Below are positions 19,182 to 26,552 of a stretch of DNA of 64,000 nucleotides, piece after piece (the stretch's first letter is position 1; each line of letters begins with the position of its first letter). Under the pieces are notes generated by a model. That model had not been told where the DNA came from and ran no database searches. It worked only from the letters and a program-made list of their open reading frames with translations. The DNA comes from Ornithinimicrobium tianjinense (GTDB lineage: Bacteria; Actinomycetota; Actinomycetes; Actinomycetales; Dermatophilaceae): assembly GCF_014636495.1 (NCBI RefSeq), contig NZ_BMEM01000002.1:186001-250000 (forward strand). Reading direction: 5' to 3'. The position numbers were made by a program, and so were the translations under genes.

Positions 19182-19197
19182 AAGAACTCCGGTTCTT
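19182..19197. promoter_or_regulatory. Inverted repeat, candidate RamB operator
   Basis: AAGAAC-TCCG-GTTCTT is a perfect 6-bp inverted repeat in the ramB-aceA gap. On the plus strand it overlaps TTGACA (19196-19201), a possible aceA -35. On the minus strand it covers the ramB spacer. Both positions suit a shared operator. Assignment to RamB is inference. Confidence 0.5.
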
Positions 19198-19238
19198 GAC
19201 ACCAGGAAACGGTAGTCCGGGGTGTTCTCCCCCGGCAG

Positions 19239-19252
19239 GCTTGTCAACAAGC
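19239..19252. promoter_or_regulatory. Second inverted repeat upstream of aceA
   Basis: GCTTGT-CA-ACAAGC is a perfect 14-bp near-palindrome, 94 bp before the aceA start and downstream of the putative -35. It may bind a second regulator of the glyoxylate shunt. I cannot name the protein. Confidence 0.4.
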
Positions 19253-19290
19253 AGCCGCACACCACCCGCCGCTCCACCCGGGGCGAGGGC

Positions 19291-19335
19291 AACGACATAC
19301 CGAAGAACGACACACCGTCAAACGACATACCGAAA
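19291..19335 (+). repeat. Three 15-bp direct repeats in the aceA leader
   Basis: Units start at 19291, 19306 and 19321 with exact 15-bp spacing and consensus AACGACATACCGAAR. The middle unit is more divergent (CACACCGTCA). The last unit runs into AAAGGGG, the aceA ribosome-binding site, 10 bp before ATG. They could be protein-binding iterons or an RNA-level control element. Confidence 0.75.
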
Positions 19336-19345
19336 GGGGTCGACG

Positions 19346-20662
19346 ATGACCACCACCGAGCACGAGCAGACCACCACCCAGCCGCTGACCCCGGCCGAGC
19401 TCGCCGTCGAGCTCGAGCGCGAGTGGGCCGAGAACCCCCGTTGGGCGGGGGTGGAGCGCCGCTACTCGGCCGAGGACGTCATCAAGCTGCGCGGCTCCGT
19501 GGTCGAGGAGCACACGCTGGCCCGCCGCGGCGCCGAGCGCCTGTGGGAGGCCATCCAGACCAAGCCGTTCACCCGCGCGCTCGGCGCCCTGACCGGCAAC
19601 CAGGCCGTGCAGATGGTCAAGGGTGGCCTTGAGTCCATCTACCTCTCGGGCTGGCAGGTCGCCGCCGACGCCAACCTGGCCGGCGAGACCTACCCCGACC
19701 AGAGCCTGTACCCCGCCAACTCGGTCCCGGCCGTCGTCCGCCGGATCAACAACGCTCTCAAGCGCGCCGACCAGATCGCCTGGATGAACGGCGAGACGGA
19801 CACCGACTACTTCGTGCCGATCGTCGCCGACGCCGAGGCCGGCTTCGGTGGCCCGCTCAACGTCTTCGAGCTGATGAAGTCGATGATCGCGGCCGGTGCG
19901 GCCGGCGTGCACTGGGAGGACCAGTTGGCCTCCGAGAAGAAGTGCGGCCACCTGGGCGGCAAGGTCCTCGTCCCGACCTCCCAGCACGTGCGCACCCTCA
20001 ACTCGGCCCGCCTCGCCTCCGACGTCCTCGGCGTCCCGAGCCTGGTCATCGCCCGCACCGACGCCCTGGCGGCCGACCTGCTGACCAGCGACGTCGACGA
20101 GATCGACCAGCCGTTCACCACCGGCGAGCGCACCTCCGAGGGCTTCTTCCGCGTCCGCAACGGCATCGAGCCGGTGCTGGCCCGGGCCAAGGCCTACGCG
20201 CCCTACGCCGACCTCATCTGGGTCGAGACCGGCACCCCCGACCTGGGCCTGGCCCGGGAGTTCGCGCAGGAGCTGCACAAGGACTTCCCCGAGCAGAAGC
20301 TGGCCTACAACTGCAGCCCGTCCTTCAACTGGAAGGCGGCCCTGTCCGACCAGGAGATCGCCGAGTTCCAGGACAAGCTGGGCGAGCTCGGTTACGCCTT
20401 CCAGTTCATCACCCTGGCCGGCTTCCACGCGCTCAACCACTCGATGTTCCAGCTCGCGCACGGGTACGCCCGCGACGGCATGACGTCCTACGTCCAGCTC
20501 CAGGAGGCCGAGTTCGCGGCCGCCGAGCAGGGCTACACGGCGGTCCGTCACCAGGCCGAGGTGGGGACCGGGTACTTTGACGCTGTGAGCACCGCGGTCA
20601 ACCCGGACTCCTCGACCACGGCGCTCACCGGCTCCACGGAGTCGGAGCAGTTCCACCACTGA
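19346..20662 (+). CDS. aceA: Isocitrate lyase
   Basis: A 438-residue glyoxylate-shunt enzyme that splits isocitrate to succinate and glyoxylate. The catalytic KKCGH motif is in [14 protein letters not shown]. Other motifs are [47 protein letters not shown] and [15 protein letters not shown] chose ATG at 19346 because AAAGGGG lies 7 nt upstream; an in-frame extension to 19049 would run through the leader and ramB. Codon use is the strict C/G-ending type of highly expressed genes. Confidence 0.97.
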   Translation: MTTTEHEQTTTQPLTPAELAVELEREWAENPRWAGVERRYSAEDVIKLRGSVVEEHTLARRGAERLWEAIQTKPFTRALGALTGNQAVQMVKGGLESIYLSGWQVAADANLAGETYPDQSLYPANSVPAVVRRINNALKRADQIAWMNGETDTDYFVPIVADAEAGFGGPLNVFELMKSMIAAGAAGVHWEDQLASEKKCGHLGGKVLVPTSQHVRTLNSARLASDVLGVPSLVIARTDALAADLLTSDVDEIDQPFTTGERTSEGFFRVRNGIEPVLARAKAYAPYADLIWVETGTPDLGLAREFAQELHKDFPEQKLAYNCSPSFNWKAALSDQEIAEFQDKLGELGYAFQFITLAGFHALNHSMFQLAHGYARDGMTSYVQLQEAEFAAAEQGYTAVRHQAEVGTGYFDAVSTAVNPDSSTTALTGSTESEQFHH

Positions 20663-20674
20663 TCCTCGAGGACC

Positions 20675-20708
20675 ACGGTGCCGGGCTCTCGAGGGAGCCC
20701 GGCACCGT
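20675..20708. terminator. Terminator between aceA and aceB
   Basis: A 14-bp perfect stem (20675-20688 with 20695-20708) has a 6-nt loop and lies 12 bp after the aceA stop. It should reduce read-through into aceB, so the two enzymes may be made in different amounts. Confidence 0.8.
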
Positions 20709-20744
20709 TCCTGTTCCTGCTCACCGCTGCTGAGGAAGGCCATC

Positions 20745-22331
20745 ATGGAGAGCTACCTGAGCCACCTGCTCGACTCCGAGCAGCTCGTCGCCCTGGAGAC
20801 GGTCGAGCGCGCGACCCGGGAGGAGCGGCACGCCCTGCTGGCCGCGCGGAAGGAGCTGGCGCGCGCCGTGCACGACGGGGCGGAGCTGGCCCAGCTCGAG
20901 GAGACGCGGGAGATCCGCGAGGACGCCTCCTGGCGCGTGGCCCCGCCGCCGGCCGACCTGACCTACCGGCTCGTCGAGCTGGCGACACCCGCCACCGCCG
21001 AGGCGGCCACCGGCGCGCTCGCCTCCGGCGCCGACGTGTGGGTGGCCGACCTGGAGGACATGCTCGTCCCCACGCACCGACGGCTCGAGGCCGCGCAGCG
21101 GGTCATCGCCGAGGTGGCCACGACCCGGACCGGGGACGCGCGGCCCCAGGTGCCCACGCTCATGGTCCGCCCCCGGGGGCTGCACCTCGACGAGGCGCAC
21201 GCGCAGGTCGACGGCGAGGTGCTGAGCGCCGCCGTCGCCGACGTGGTGCCCTTCCTGGCGCTGTCGGCCCGGACGCTCCTGGCCAACGGCACCGGCCCCT
21301 ACCTCTACCTGCCCAAGCTCGAGACGTGGCAGGAGGCGCGGTGGTGGGACGCGATGATCACCCGCGCCGAGGAGGCCCTGGGCCTCCCCTCGGGCTGCAC
21401 CCGGGTGAGCGTGCTCGTCGAGACGGTCCAGGCCGCCTACCAGCTCGAGGAGATCCTCTACGCCCTGCGCGAGCGGGTCACCGGTCTCGCGGCCGGACGC
21501 TGGGACTACGTCTTCTCCTACCTGCGCCTCTACGGGCACCGCCCGGACCACGCCCTGCCCGACCGGGACGCCTTCACGATGAACACGCGCTTCCTGCGCA
21601 CGTACACCGACGTCATCGTCCGCACCTGCCACCGGCGCGGCGTGCAGGCGGTCGGCGGCCCCGTCACCCTCGCCCCCACCGGTCCGTTCGACGAGTCGGT
21701 CGCGATGACCCATGCCCGGATCCACCGCGACAAGGCGCGCGAGGCCAAGCAGGGCTTCGACGGAGCCTGGGCGGTGCACCCCGGCATGGTGCCCGTCGTG
21801 CGCGAGCCGTTCGAGGACCGCGACGAGGCCGTCGGCACCGGCGCCCAGGAGCGGCTCAGCGGAGGACAGGAGGTCACGGTCACCGTCGATCCCTCCGCAC
21901 TGCGCGACGTGAGCGCGCTGCCGGGCAGCGCCACGCTGACCGGTATGCGGACGGCGCTGCGGTCCTCCCTCGCGTACCTGACGGGGTGGCTGGCGGGCGA
22001 GGGGACCCTGGTGCACCATGGGCACATCGAGGACTTCGGCACCGTCGAGCTGGCGCGCATGCAGCTGTGGCAGTGGATGGCTCACGGGCAGCGCTTCGCC
22101 GAGGGCCCGACGATGTCGCCGCTGCTGCTCGAGCGCGTGCTCGAGGACGAGGTCAACCTCCTCCGACGGCGCGGTGCCCGCGAGGACCTGCTGGGTCGCG
22201 CAGTCGCCCTGCTGCGGGAGTCCGTGCTCGCGGAGGAGCCTCCGGCCTTCCTCGCCGTGAAGGCCTACGAGCTGCTCATGCAGCTCGGCGAGCCCGCGCA
22301 GGACGGCGGGGACGAGAGCGACGCCGCGTAG
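20745..22331 (+). CDS. aceB: Malate synthase A
   Basis: A 528-residue enzyme condensing glyoxylate and acetyl-CoA to malate. Family motifs are DLEDMLVPTHRR, MVRPRGLHLDE, LYLPKLETWQEARWW, GRWDYVFSYLRLYGHRPDH, the TMNTRFLRTYTD segment and AMTHARIHRDKAREA. GAGGAAGG precedes ATG at 20745. It follows aceA with a terminator in between. Six 22-bp repeats begin 2 bp after its stop. Confidence 0.93.
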   Translation: MESYLSHLLDSEQLVALETVERATREERHALLAARKELARAVHDGAELAQLEETREIREDASWRVAPPPADLTYRLVELATPATAEAATGALASGADVWVADLEDMLVPTHRRLEAAQRVIAEVATTRTGDARPQVPTLMVRPRGLHLDEAHAQVDGEVLSAAVADVVPFLALSARTLLANGTGPYLYLPKLETWQEARWWDAMITRAEEALGLPSGCTRVSVLVETVQAAYQLEEILYALRERVTGLAAGRWDYVFSYLRLYGHRPDHALPDRDAFTMNTRFLRTYTDVIVRTCHRRGVQAVGGPVTLAPTGPFDESVAMTHARIHRDKAREAKQGFDGAWAVHPGMVPVVREPFEDRDEAVGTGAQERLSGGQEVTVTVDPSALRDVSALPGSATLTGMRTALRSSLAYLTGWLAGEGTLVHHGHIEDFGTVELARMQLWQWMAHGQRFAEGPTMSPLLLERVLEDEVNLLRRRGAREDLLGRAVALLRESVLAEEPPAFLAVKAYELLMQLGEPAQDGGDESDAA

Positions 22332-22332
22332 C

Positions 22333-22459
22333 CGCCTGTCCGGTCCGGCACGTGCGCCTGTCCGGTCCGGCACGACCGCCTGTCCGGTCCGGCACGTGCG
22401 CCTGTCCGGTTTGGCACGTCCGCCTGTCCGGTTTGGCACGACCGCCTGTCCGGTCAGCC
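22333..22459. repeat. 22-bp tandem repeat array after aceB
   Basis: Unit starts are 22333, 22355, 22377, 22399, 22421 and 22443, exactly 22 bp apart. The sixth copy is truncated. The core is CGCCTGTCCGGTYYGGCACG with a 2-base variable end (TG, AC, TG, TC, AC). Units 4-5 carry TTT where 1-3 carry TCC. The array fills the gap between convergent aceB and the amidohydrolase, and the last copy contains the amidohydrolase stop codon. Confidence 0.95.
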
Positions 22460-23557
22460 TTGGGCGCCCGACCGCTCGTGGGCGTGGCCGCGCAGGATGA
22501 CGCGGTAGGGATCGGCCATCGTGCGCACGTCCTCCCGCGGGTCGTCACGGTAGACGACGATGTCGGCGGACTCGCCCTCGGCGATCCCCGGCCGACCGAG
22601 CCAGTCGCGCGCCGACCAGGTGGCGGCACCGATCGCCTCGACGTTCGACATACCGGTCCTGGTCAGAGCCTCGACCTCACGCGCGACGAGGCCGTGCGGG
22701 AGCTGGCCGCCGGCGTCTGTGCCGACGTAGACCGGCACCCCGGCCTCGTGCGCCTTGGCGACGGTCTCGTAGCGGCGCTCGTAGAGGTCCATCATGTGGT
22801 CGGCGTAGGTCGGGAACTTGCCCCGGCCCGCCTCGGCGAACATCGGGAAGTTGTCGATGTTGACCAGCGTCGGCACGATCGCGATCTGCTGCCGCGCGAA
22901 GGTGTCGATCGTGTCGTCGGTGAGCCCGGTGGCGTGCTCGATGCAGTCGGTGCCGGCGGCGGCGAAGTCGACGAGCGACTGCTCGCCGAAGCAGTGCGCC
23001 GTCACCCGCGCGCCCTCCTCGTGCGCGGCGGCGATCGCGTCGGTGAGGATGTCGACCGGCCAGCAGATCCCCAGATCCCCGCTCTCCCGCTCGATCCAGT
23101 CGCCGACGAGCTTGACCCAGCCGTCGCCGTTGCGCGCCTCCTGCCGGACGTACTCCACCAGGTCCTCCGGCTCGATCTCCCAGGCGAAGTTGCGCAGGTA
23201 GCGCTTCGTCCGAGCGATGTGGCGACCCGCGCGGATCAGGCGGGGCAGGTCCTCGCGCTCCTGGACCCAGCGGGTGTCGGCGGGGCTGCCGGCGTCGCGC
23301 AGCAGCAGCGCGCCGGCGTCGCGGTCGGCGAGCGCGTGCTGCTCGGCGCGCTCGTCGTCGACCGCACCGTGCGCCTCGAGGCCCACGTGGCAGTGGGCGT
23401 CGACGAGGCCGGGGACGGCATACCCGTCGATCGTCTCGACCTCGCCGGAGACCGGCGGAGTCAGGCTCACGACGCCGTCCAGCACCCAGATCTCCTCGAG
23501 CACCTCCTCCGGGCCGACCAGGACCTTGCCTCGCACATGCAGCGCCGGTGCGCTCAT
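22454..23557 (-). CDS. Metal-dependent amidohydrolase
   Basis: A 367-residue TIM-barrel hydrolase of the imidazolonepropionase/prolidase-like branch. Metal ligands visible are DAHCHVG, a Lys in GWVKLVGDW (possibly carbamylated), TAHCFG, IEHATG and GTDAGG. The N- and C-terminal strands form the composite beta domain (YAVPGLVDAH; GESADIVVYRDDP). The substrate cannot be named. GGAGG lies 5 nt before ATG at 23557. Its stop codon lies inside the 22-bp repeat array. Confidence 0.85.
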   Translation of the reverse strand: MSAPALHVRGKVLVGPEEVLEEIWVLDGVVSLTPPVSGEVETIDGYAVPGLVDAHCHVGLEAHGAVDDERAEQHALADRDAGALLLRDAGSPADTRWVQEREDLPRLIRAGRHIARTKRYLRNFAWEIEPEDLVEYVRQEARNGDGWVKLVGDWIERESGDLGICWPVDILTDAIAAAHEEGARVTAHCFGEQSLVDFAAAGTDCIEHATGLTDDTIDTFARQQIAIVPTLVNIDNFPMFAEAGRGKFPTYADHMMDLYERRYETVAKAHEAGVPVYVGTDAGGQLPHGLVAREVEALTRTGMSNVEAIGAATWSARDWLGRPGIAEGESADIVVYRDDPREDVRTMADPYRVILRGHAHERSGAQG

Positions 23558-23585
23558 CTCGCCTCCTTGCGGGTTTGACGTCAGG

Positions 23586-24200
23586 TCAGGCTAGCGGGGG
23601 CAGCACCCCGGCGGCGCGGGCAGGCTCGGCGTAGGCCCTGGCCAGCGTCGCCACCGTCTCGTGCGCGTTGAGGCCGCTGGGGTTGGGGACCACCCACAGC
23701 CGCGCTCCCTCGAAGGGCTCGGGCTGCTCCCCCACCGAGGCATGCCGCACACCGAAGGCGCTCCGGTATGCCGTGACGCCCGCCACCGCGACCACTCGCG
23801 GCCGCACGCGGCGGACCGTGGCGCGCAACCGCTCGCCGCCCTGGCGCAGCTCGGCCGCCGACAGCTCGTCGGCCCGGGCCGTCGCGCGCCGGACGAGGTT
23901 GGTGATCCCGATCCCGCGCGAACGCAGATGCTGCCGGTCCTCCATGGTCATGCCTGCGGCCGGGTCGACCCCACGCTCGAGGATGCCCGCCTCGAGCAGC
24001 GCCGGGTAGAAACGGTTGGCGGGGTGGGCGAAGTGGGTCTGGGTCGCCGCGGTCCACAGCCCGGGGTTGATGCCGACGAACAGGAGCAGGACCGGAACCG
24101 CGCCCGCACCCTCGAGGGGCAGGAGGTCGGGGACCTCCGCGTCGCGGAAGGACTCCAGCTCGACCCTGGTGAAGCCGCGCGAGCGCGCCGGGGTGCTCAC
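23586..24200 (-). CDS. mug: Mismatch-specific uracil/thymine-DNA glycosylase (MUG family)
   Basis: A 204-residue base-excision repair enzyme that removes U or T from mismatches with G. Motif 1 is VGINPGLWTAAT followed by FAHPANRFYPAL, and motif 2 is VVPNPSGLNAH, both typical of the MUG/TDG family. It starts with GTG at 24200, overlapping the M4 protease stop (GTGA), so it appears translationally coupled to that gene. Confidence 0.9.
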   Translation of the reverse strand: MSTPARSRGFTRVELESFRDAEVPDLLPLEGAGAVPVLLLFVGINPGLWTAATQTHFAHPANRFYPALLEAGILERGVDPAAGMTMEDRQHLRSRGIGITNLVRRATARADELSAAELRQGGERLRATVRRVRPRVVAVAGVTAYRSAFGVRHASVGEQPEPFEGARLWVVPNPSGLNAHETVATLARAYAEPARAAGVLPPLA

Positions 24201-25372
24201 GCGGCCCGAACCTCCAGCCCGACACCCTCCCAGGCCGACCGCAGCGCCACCTCCACCTCCGACCCGGCACCGTGCCGGACCACGGCCGTCTCGACCGTCG
24301 CGGCCGCGAACCCGGCGAAGTCCACGTCGCGCGGGAGGAGCCCGCGCGTCGTGAGGGTGTCGAACCACACCTGCCCGGCCCGCTCCCACACCTGACCACC
24401 CAGTGCGGTGGCGAAGAGGTGGAACGCCTTGTTGGGGATGCCGGAGTTGATGTGCACCCCGCCGTTGTCGTTGTCGGCGTCGTGCGGCAGGACGACGTAG
24501 TCGCGCAGGTGCGCGGGCTGGGGGTCCTTGCCCAGGACCGGGTCGTCGTAGGCCGTGCCTGGAGCAGCCATGGACCGCAGCGCCACGCCCTGGACGCGGT
24601 CGGTGAAGACGTCTGCACCGATGAGCCAGTCGGCCTCGTCGACGGTCTCCCCGCGCACCCGTTGGCGCACCATGGCGCCCCACACGTCCGAGACCGACTC
24701 GTTGAGGGCGCCGGACTGCCCGACGTAGGTCAGTCCGGCGGTGTACTGGGTCAGCCCGTGCGCGAGCTCGTGGGCGACGACGTCGACGCTGCGGGTGAAG
24801 CCGGCGAAGTAGACCCCGTCACCGTCACCGAAGACCATCTGTCGACCGTCCCAGAAGGCGTTGTCGTAGTCCCGGGCGTAGTGGACCGTGGCGACCAGAG
24901 GCAGGCCCCGCGCGTCGAGAGAGTCCCTCCCGAACGCCTCCGCGAGCAGGCGCCACGTGGCCCCCAGCCCGTCATAGGCCTCGTCGACGGACCGGTCCCC
25001 TGAGGGGTCCGTGCCCTCCCCGCGCACGAGCACGCCCGGCAGGCTGGTCCCGTGCTGCGCGTCGTGGACCGCGCGCCGTGGTGCGGCGTCGGGCTCGACC
25101 CGGGGCTCCTCCCCGGGCGTCCCGGGCGCCTCGGGCTCCAGGCGCCGCTGCATCGGCCAGGCGATGATCCCCGGGCCGTCGGGCTGGCCGTGCGGCCGCT
25201 CGCCGGGCGGCCGGCCCTGCGGCCAGCGGGTGGCGGTGAGCTCGCGTCGGTGGCGGACGTCGCTGCTGTCGCGCAACGTGAACTCCACTGCCGCGGCGAC
25301 GTCAGGGTCTGCCTGCGCGAGGCGGCGCAGCACGTAGGGCGGGACGATCGAGCACCGGGCGAGCGACGACAT
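24197..25372 (-). CDS. M4-family metalloprotease, protealysin-like
   Basis: A 391-residue protease. The N-terminus IVPPYVLRRLA matches the short protealysin-type propeptide, not the long secreted thermolysin propeptide, and no signal peptide is visible. The catalytic domain has VVAHELAHGLTQYTAGL (HExxH), the third zinc ligand in GALNESVSDVWG, and the NDNGGVHINSGIPNKAF substrate/active-site region. Protealysin genes often travel with a small inhibitor gene (emfourin); none is seen here. ATG at 25372 lies within GGGGTATGTCG. Confidence 0.88.
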   Translation of the reverse strand: MSSLARCSIVPPYVLRRLAQADPDVAAAVEFTLRDSSDVRHRRELTATRWPQGRPPGERPHGQPDGPGIIAWPMQRRLEPEAPGTPGEEPRVEPDAAPRRAVHDAQHGTSLPGVLVRGEGTDPSGDRSVDEAYDGLGATWRLLAEAFGRDSLDARGLPLVATVHYARDYDNAFWDGRQMVFGDGDGVYFAGFTRSVDVVAHELAHGLTQYTAGLTYVGQSGALNESVSDVWGAMVRQRVRGETVDEADWLIGADVFTDRVQGVALRSMAAPGTAYDDPVLGKDPQPAHLRDYVVLPHDADNDNGGVHINSGIPNKAFHLFATALGGQVWERAGQVWFDTLTTRGLLPRDVDFAGFAAATVETAVVRHGAGSEVEVALRSAWEGVGLEVRAA

Positions 25373-25421
25373 ACCCCGCACTCTGGCACGGGGCACCGAC
25401 AACGCCCGGCCGCCTGAGCGC

Positions 25422-26453
25422 TCAGCCCTCGGCGAGCAGCTCCCGGACCCGCGGGACGACCTGCGTGCCGTACAGCTCGATCGAGCGCATGAGCTGGCTG
25501 TGCGGCATGGGGCCGTTGGCGTACTTGAGGTCGAAGCGGTCGAGCTTGAGCGCCCGCACCGTCGCCGCGATCTTCTGGGCGACGGTCTCCGGGGAGCCGA
25601 CGTAGAGCGAGCCGTGGGTGATCTCGGAGTGGTAGTCCTCCAGCCGCACCGGTCCCCACCCGCGCTCGGCGCCGATCCGGTCGCGGTTGGCCTTGAAGTG
25701 CGGGAAGAGCTGCTCACGCGCGAGCTCGTCGGTCTCGGCGACGTGGCCGGGCGAGTGCACAGCGACCGGCAGCTGGGGCGCGCCCGCCTCCTCCAGCACG
25801 CGGCGGTAGAGGTCGGCGAAGGGCACGAAGCGCTGGGCGGGCCCGCCGATGATGGCGAGCATGAGCGGGATCCGGTATGACGCTGCCCGCACCACGCTCT
25901 GCGGCGAGCCACCGACCGCGATCCACGCGGTCAGCCGACCCGACTCCGTCTTGGGCCACACCTCCTGCTCGACCAGCGGGGGCCGGGTCGTGCCCTCCCA
26001 GGACACCGGGCCCTCGTCGAGCAGCGCGCTGAACAGGTCGAGCTTCTCGCTGAAGAGCGTGTCGTAGTCGCGCAGGTCGAAGCCGAACAGCGGGAAGGAC
26101 TCCGTGAACGAGCCGCGCCCCAGGACCACCTCGGCGCGCCCGCCGGAGAGCGCGTCGATGGTCGAGAACCGCTCGAAGACGCGGATCGGGTCGTCGCTGC
26201 TCAGCACCGTGACGGCCGTGCCGAGCTGGATGCGCTCGGTGCGCGTGGCCAGCCCCGCGAGGACGACGTCCGGCGCGCTGACCGCGAAGTCCGGCCGGTG
26301 GTGCTCACCGACGCCGATGAAGTCGACGCCCACCTGGTCGGCGAGGACGCCCTGGTCCACGAGGTTGCGGATGACCTGGGCACCGGTCTCCGGCGTCCCG
26401 TCGTCCTTCAGCGTCATGTCGCCGAAGGTGTCCAGACCCAGCTGCACGCTCAC
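25422..26453 (-). CDS. Luciferase-like (LLM class) flavin-dependent oxidoreductase
   Basis: A 343-residue TIM-barrel protein of the bacterial luciferase superfamily, with VGVDFIGVGEHHRPDFAVS, RIQLGTAVTVLSSDDPIRV, GGRAEVVLGRGSF and IAVGGSPQSVVRAA. It most resembles the Atu2307/SP_0267-like subgroup with FMN or F420 as cofactor; the substrate is unknown. It starts with GTG at 26453 after GGGAG. A GTTGAC inverted repeat lies 26 bp upstream. Confidence 0.85.
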   Translation of the reverse strand: MSVQLGLDTFGDMTLKDDGTPETGAQVIRNLVDQGVLADQVGVDFIGVGEHHRPDFAVSAPDVVLAGLATRTERIQLGTAVTVLSSDDPIRVFERFSTIDALSGGRAEVVLGRGSFTESFPLFGFDLRDYDTLFSEKLDLFSALLDEGPVSWEGTTRPPLVEQEVWPKTESGRLTAWIAVGGSPQSVVRAASYRIPLMLAIIGGPAQRFVPFADLYRRVLEEAGAPQLPVAVHSPGHVAETDELAREQLFPHFKANRDRIGAERGWGPVRLEDYHSEITHGSLYVGSPETVAQKIAATVRALKLDRFDLKYANGPMPHSQLMRSIELYGTQVVPRVRELLAEG

Positions 26454-26478
26454 GTCATACTCCCTGTCGATCGGTTTC

Positions 26479-26492
26479 GTTGACGGGTCAAC
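26479..26492. promoter_or_regulatory. Inverted repeat upstream of the LLM oxidoreductase
   Basis: GTTGAC-GG-GTCAAC is a perfect 6-bp inverted repeat 26-39 bp before the start codon, where a repressor would overlap the promoter. No regulator gene is adjacent. Confidence 0.4.
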
Positions 26493-26515
26493 AACCTTGG
26501 GGTATGCCGTGTTCC

Positions 26516-26534
26516 CTCCCCGTGCGCGGGGGAG
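26516..26534. terminator. Hairpin after ffh
   Basis: CTCCCC (26516-26521) pairs with GGGGAG (26529-26534), 18 bp downstream of the ffh stop on the minus strand. The stem is short but G+C-only and is the only terminator candidate in the gap. Confidence 0.45.
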
Positions 26535-26552
26535 TCACCGCCGAGGAACCGG

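Noticed and set aside
22333-22459. Possible CRISPR array
   Set aside because: Units are contiguous 22-mers without unique spacers and there are no cas genes.
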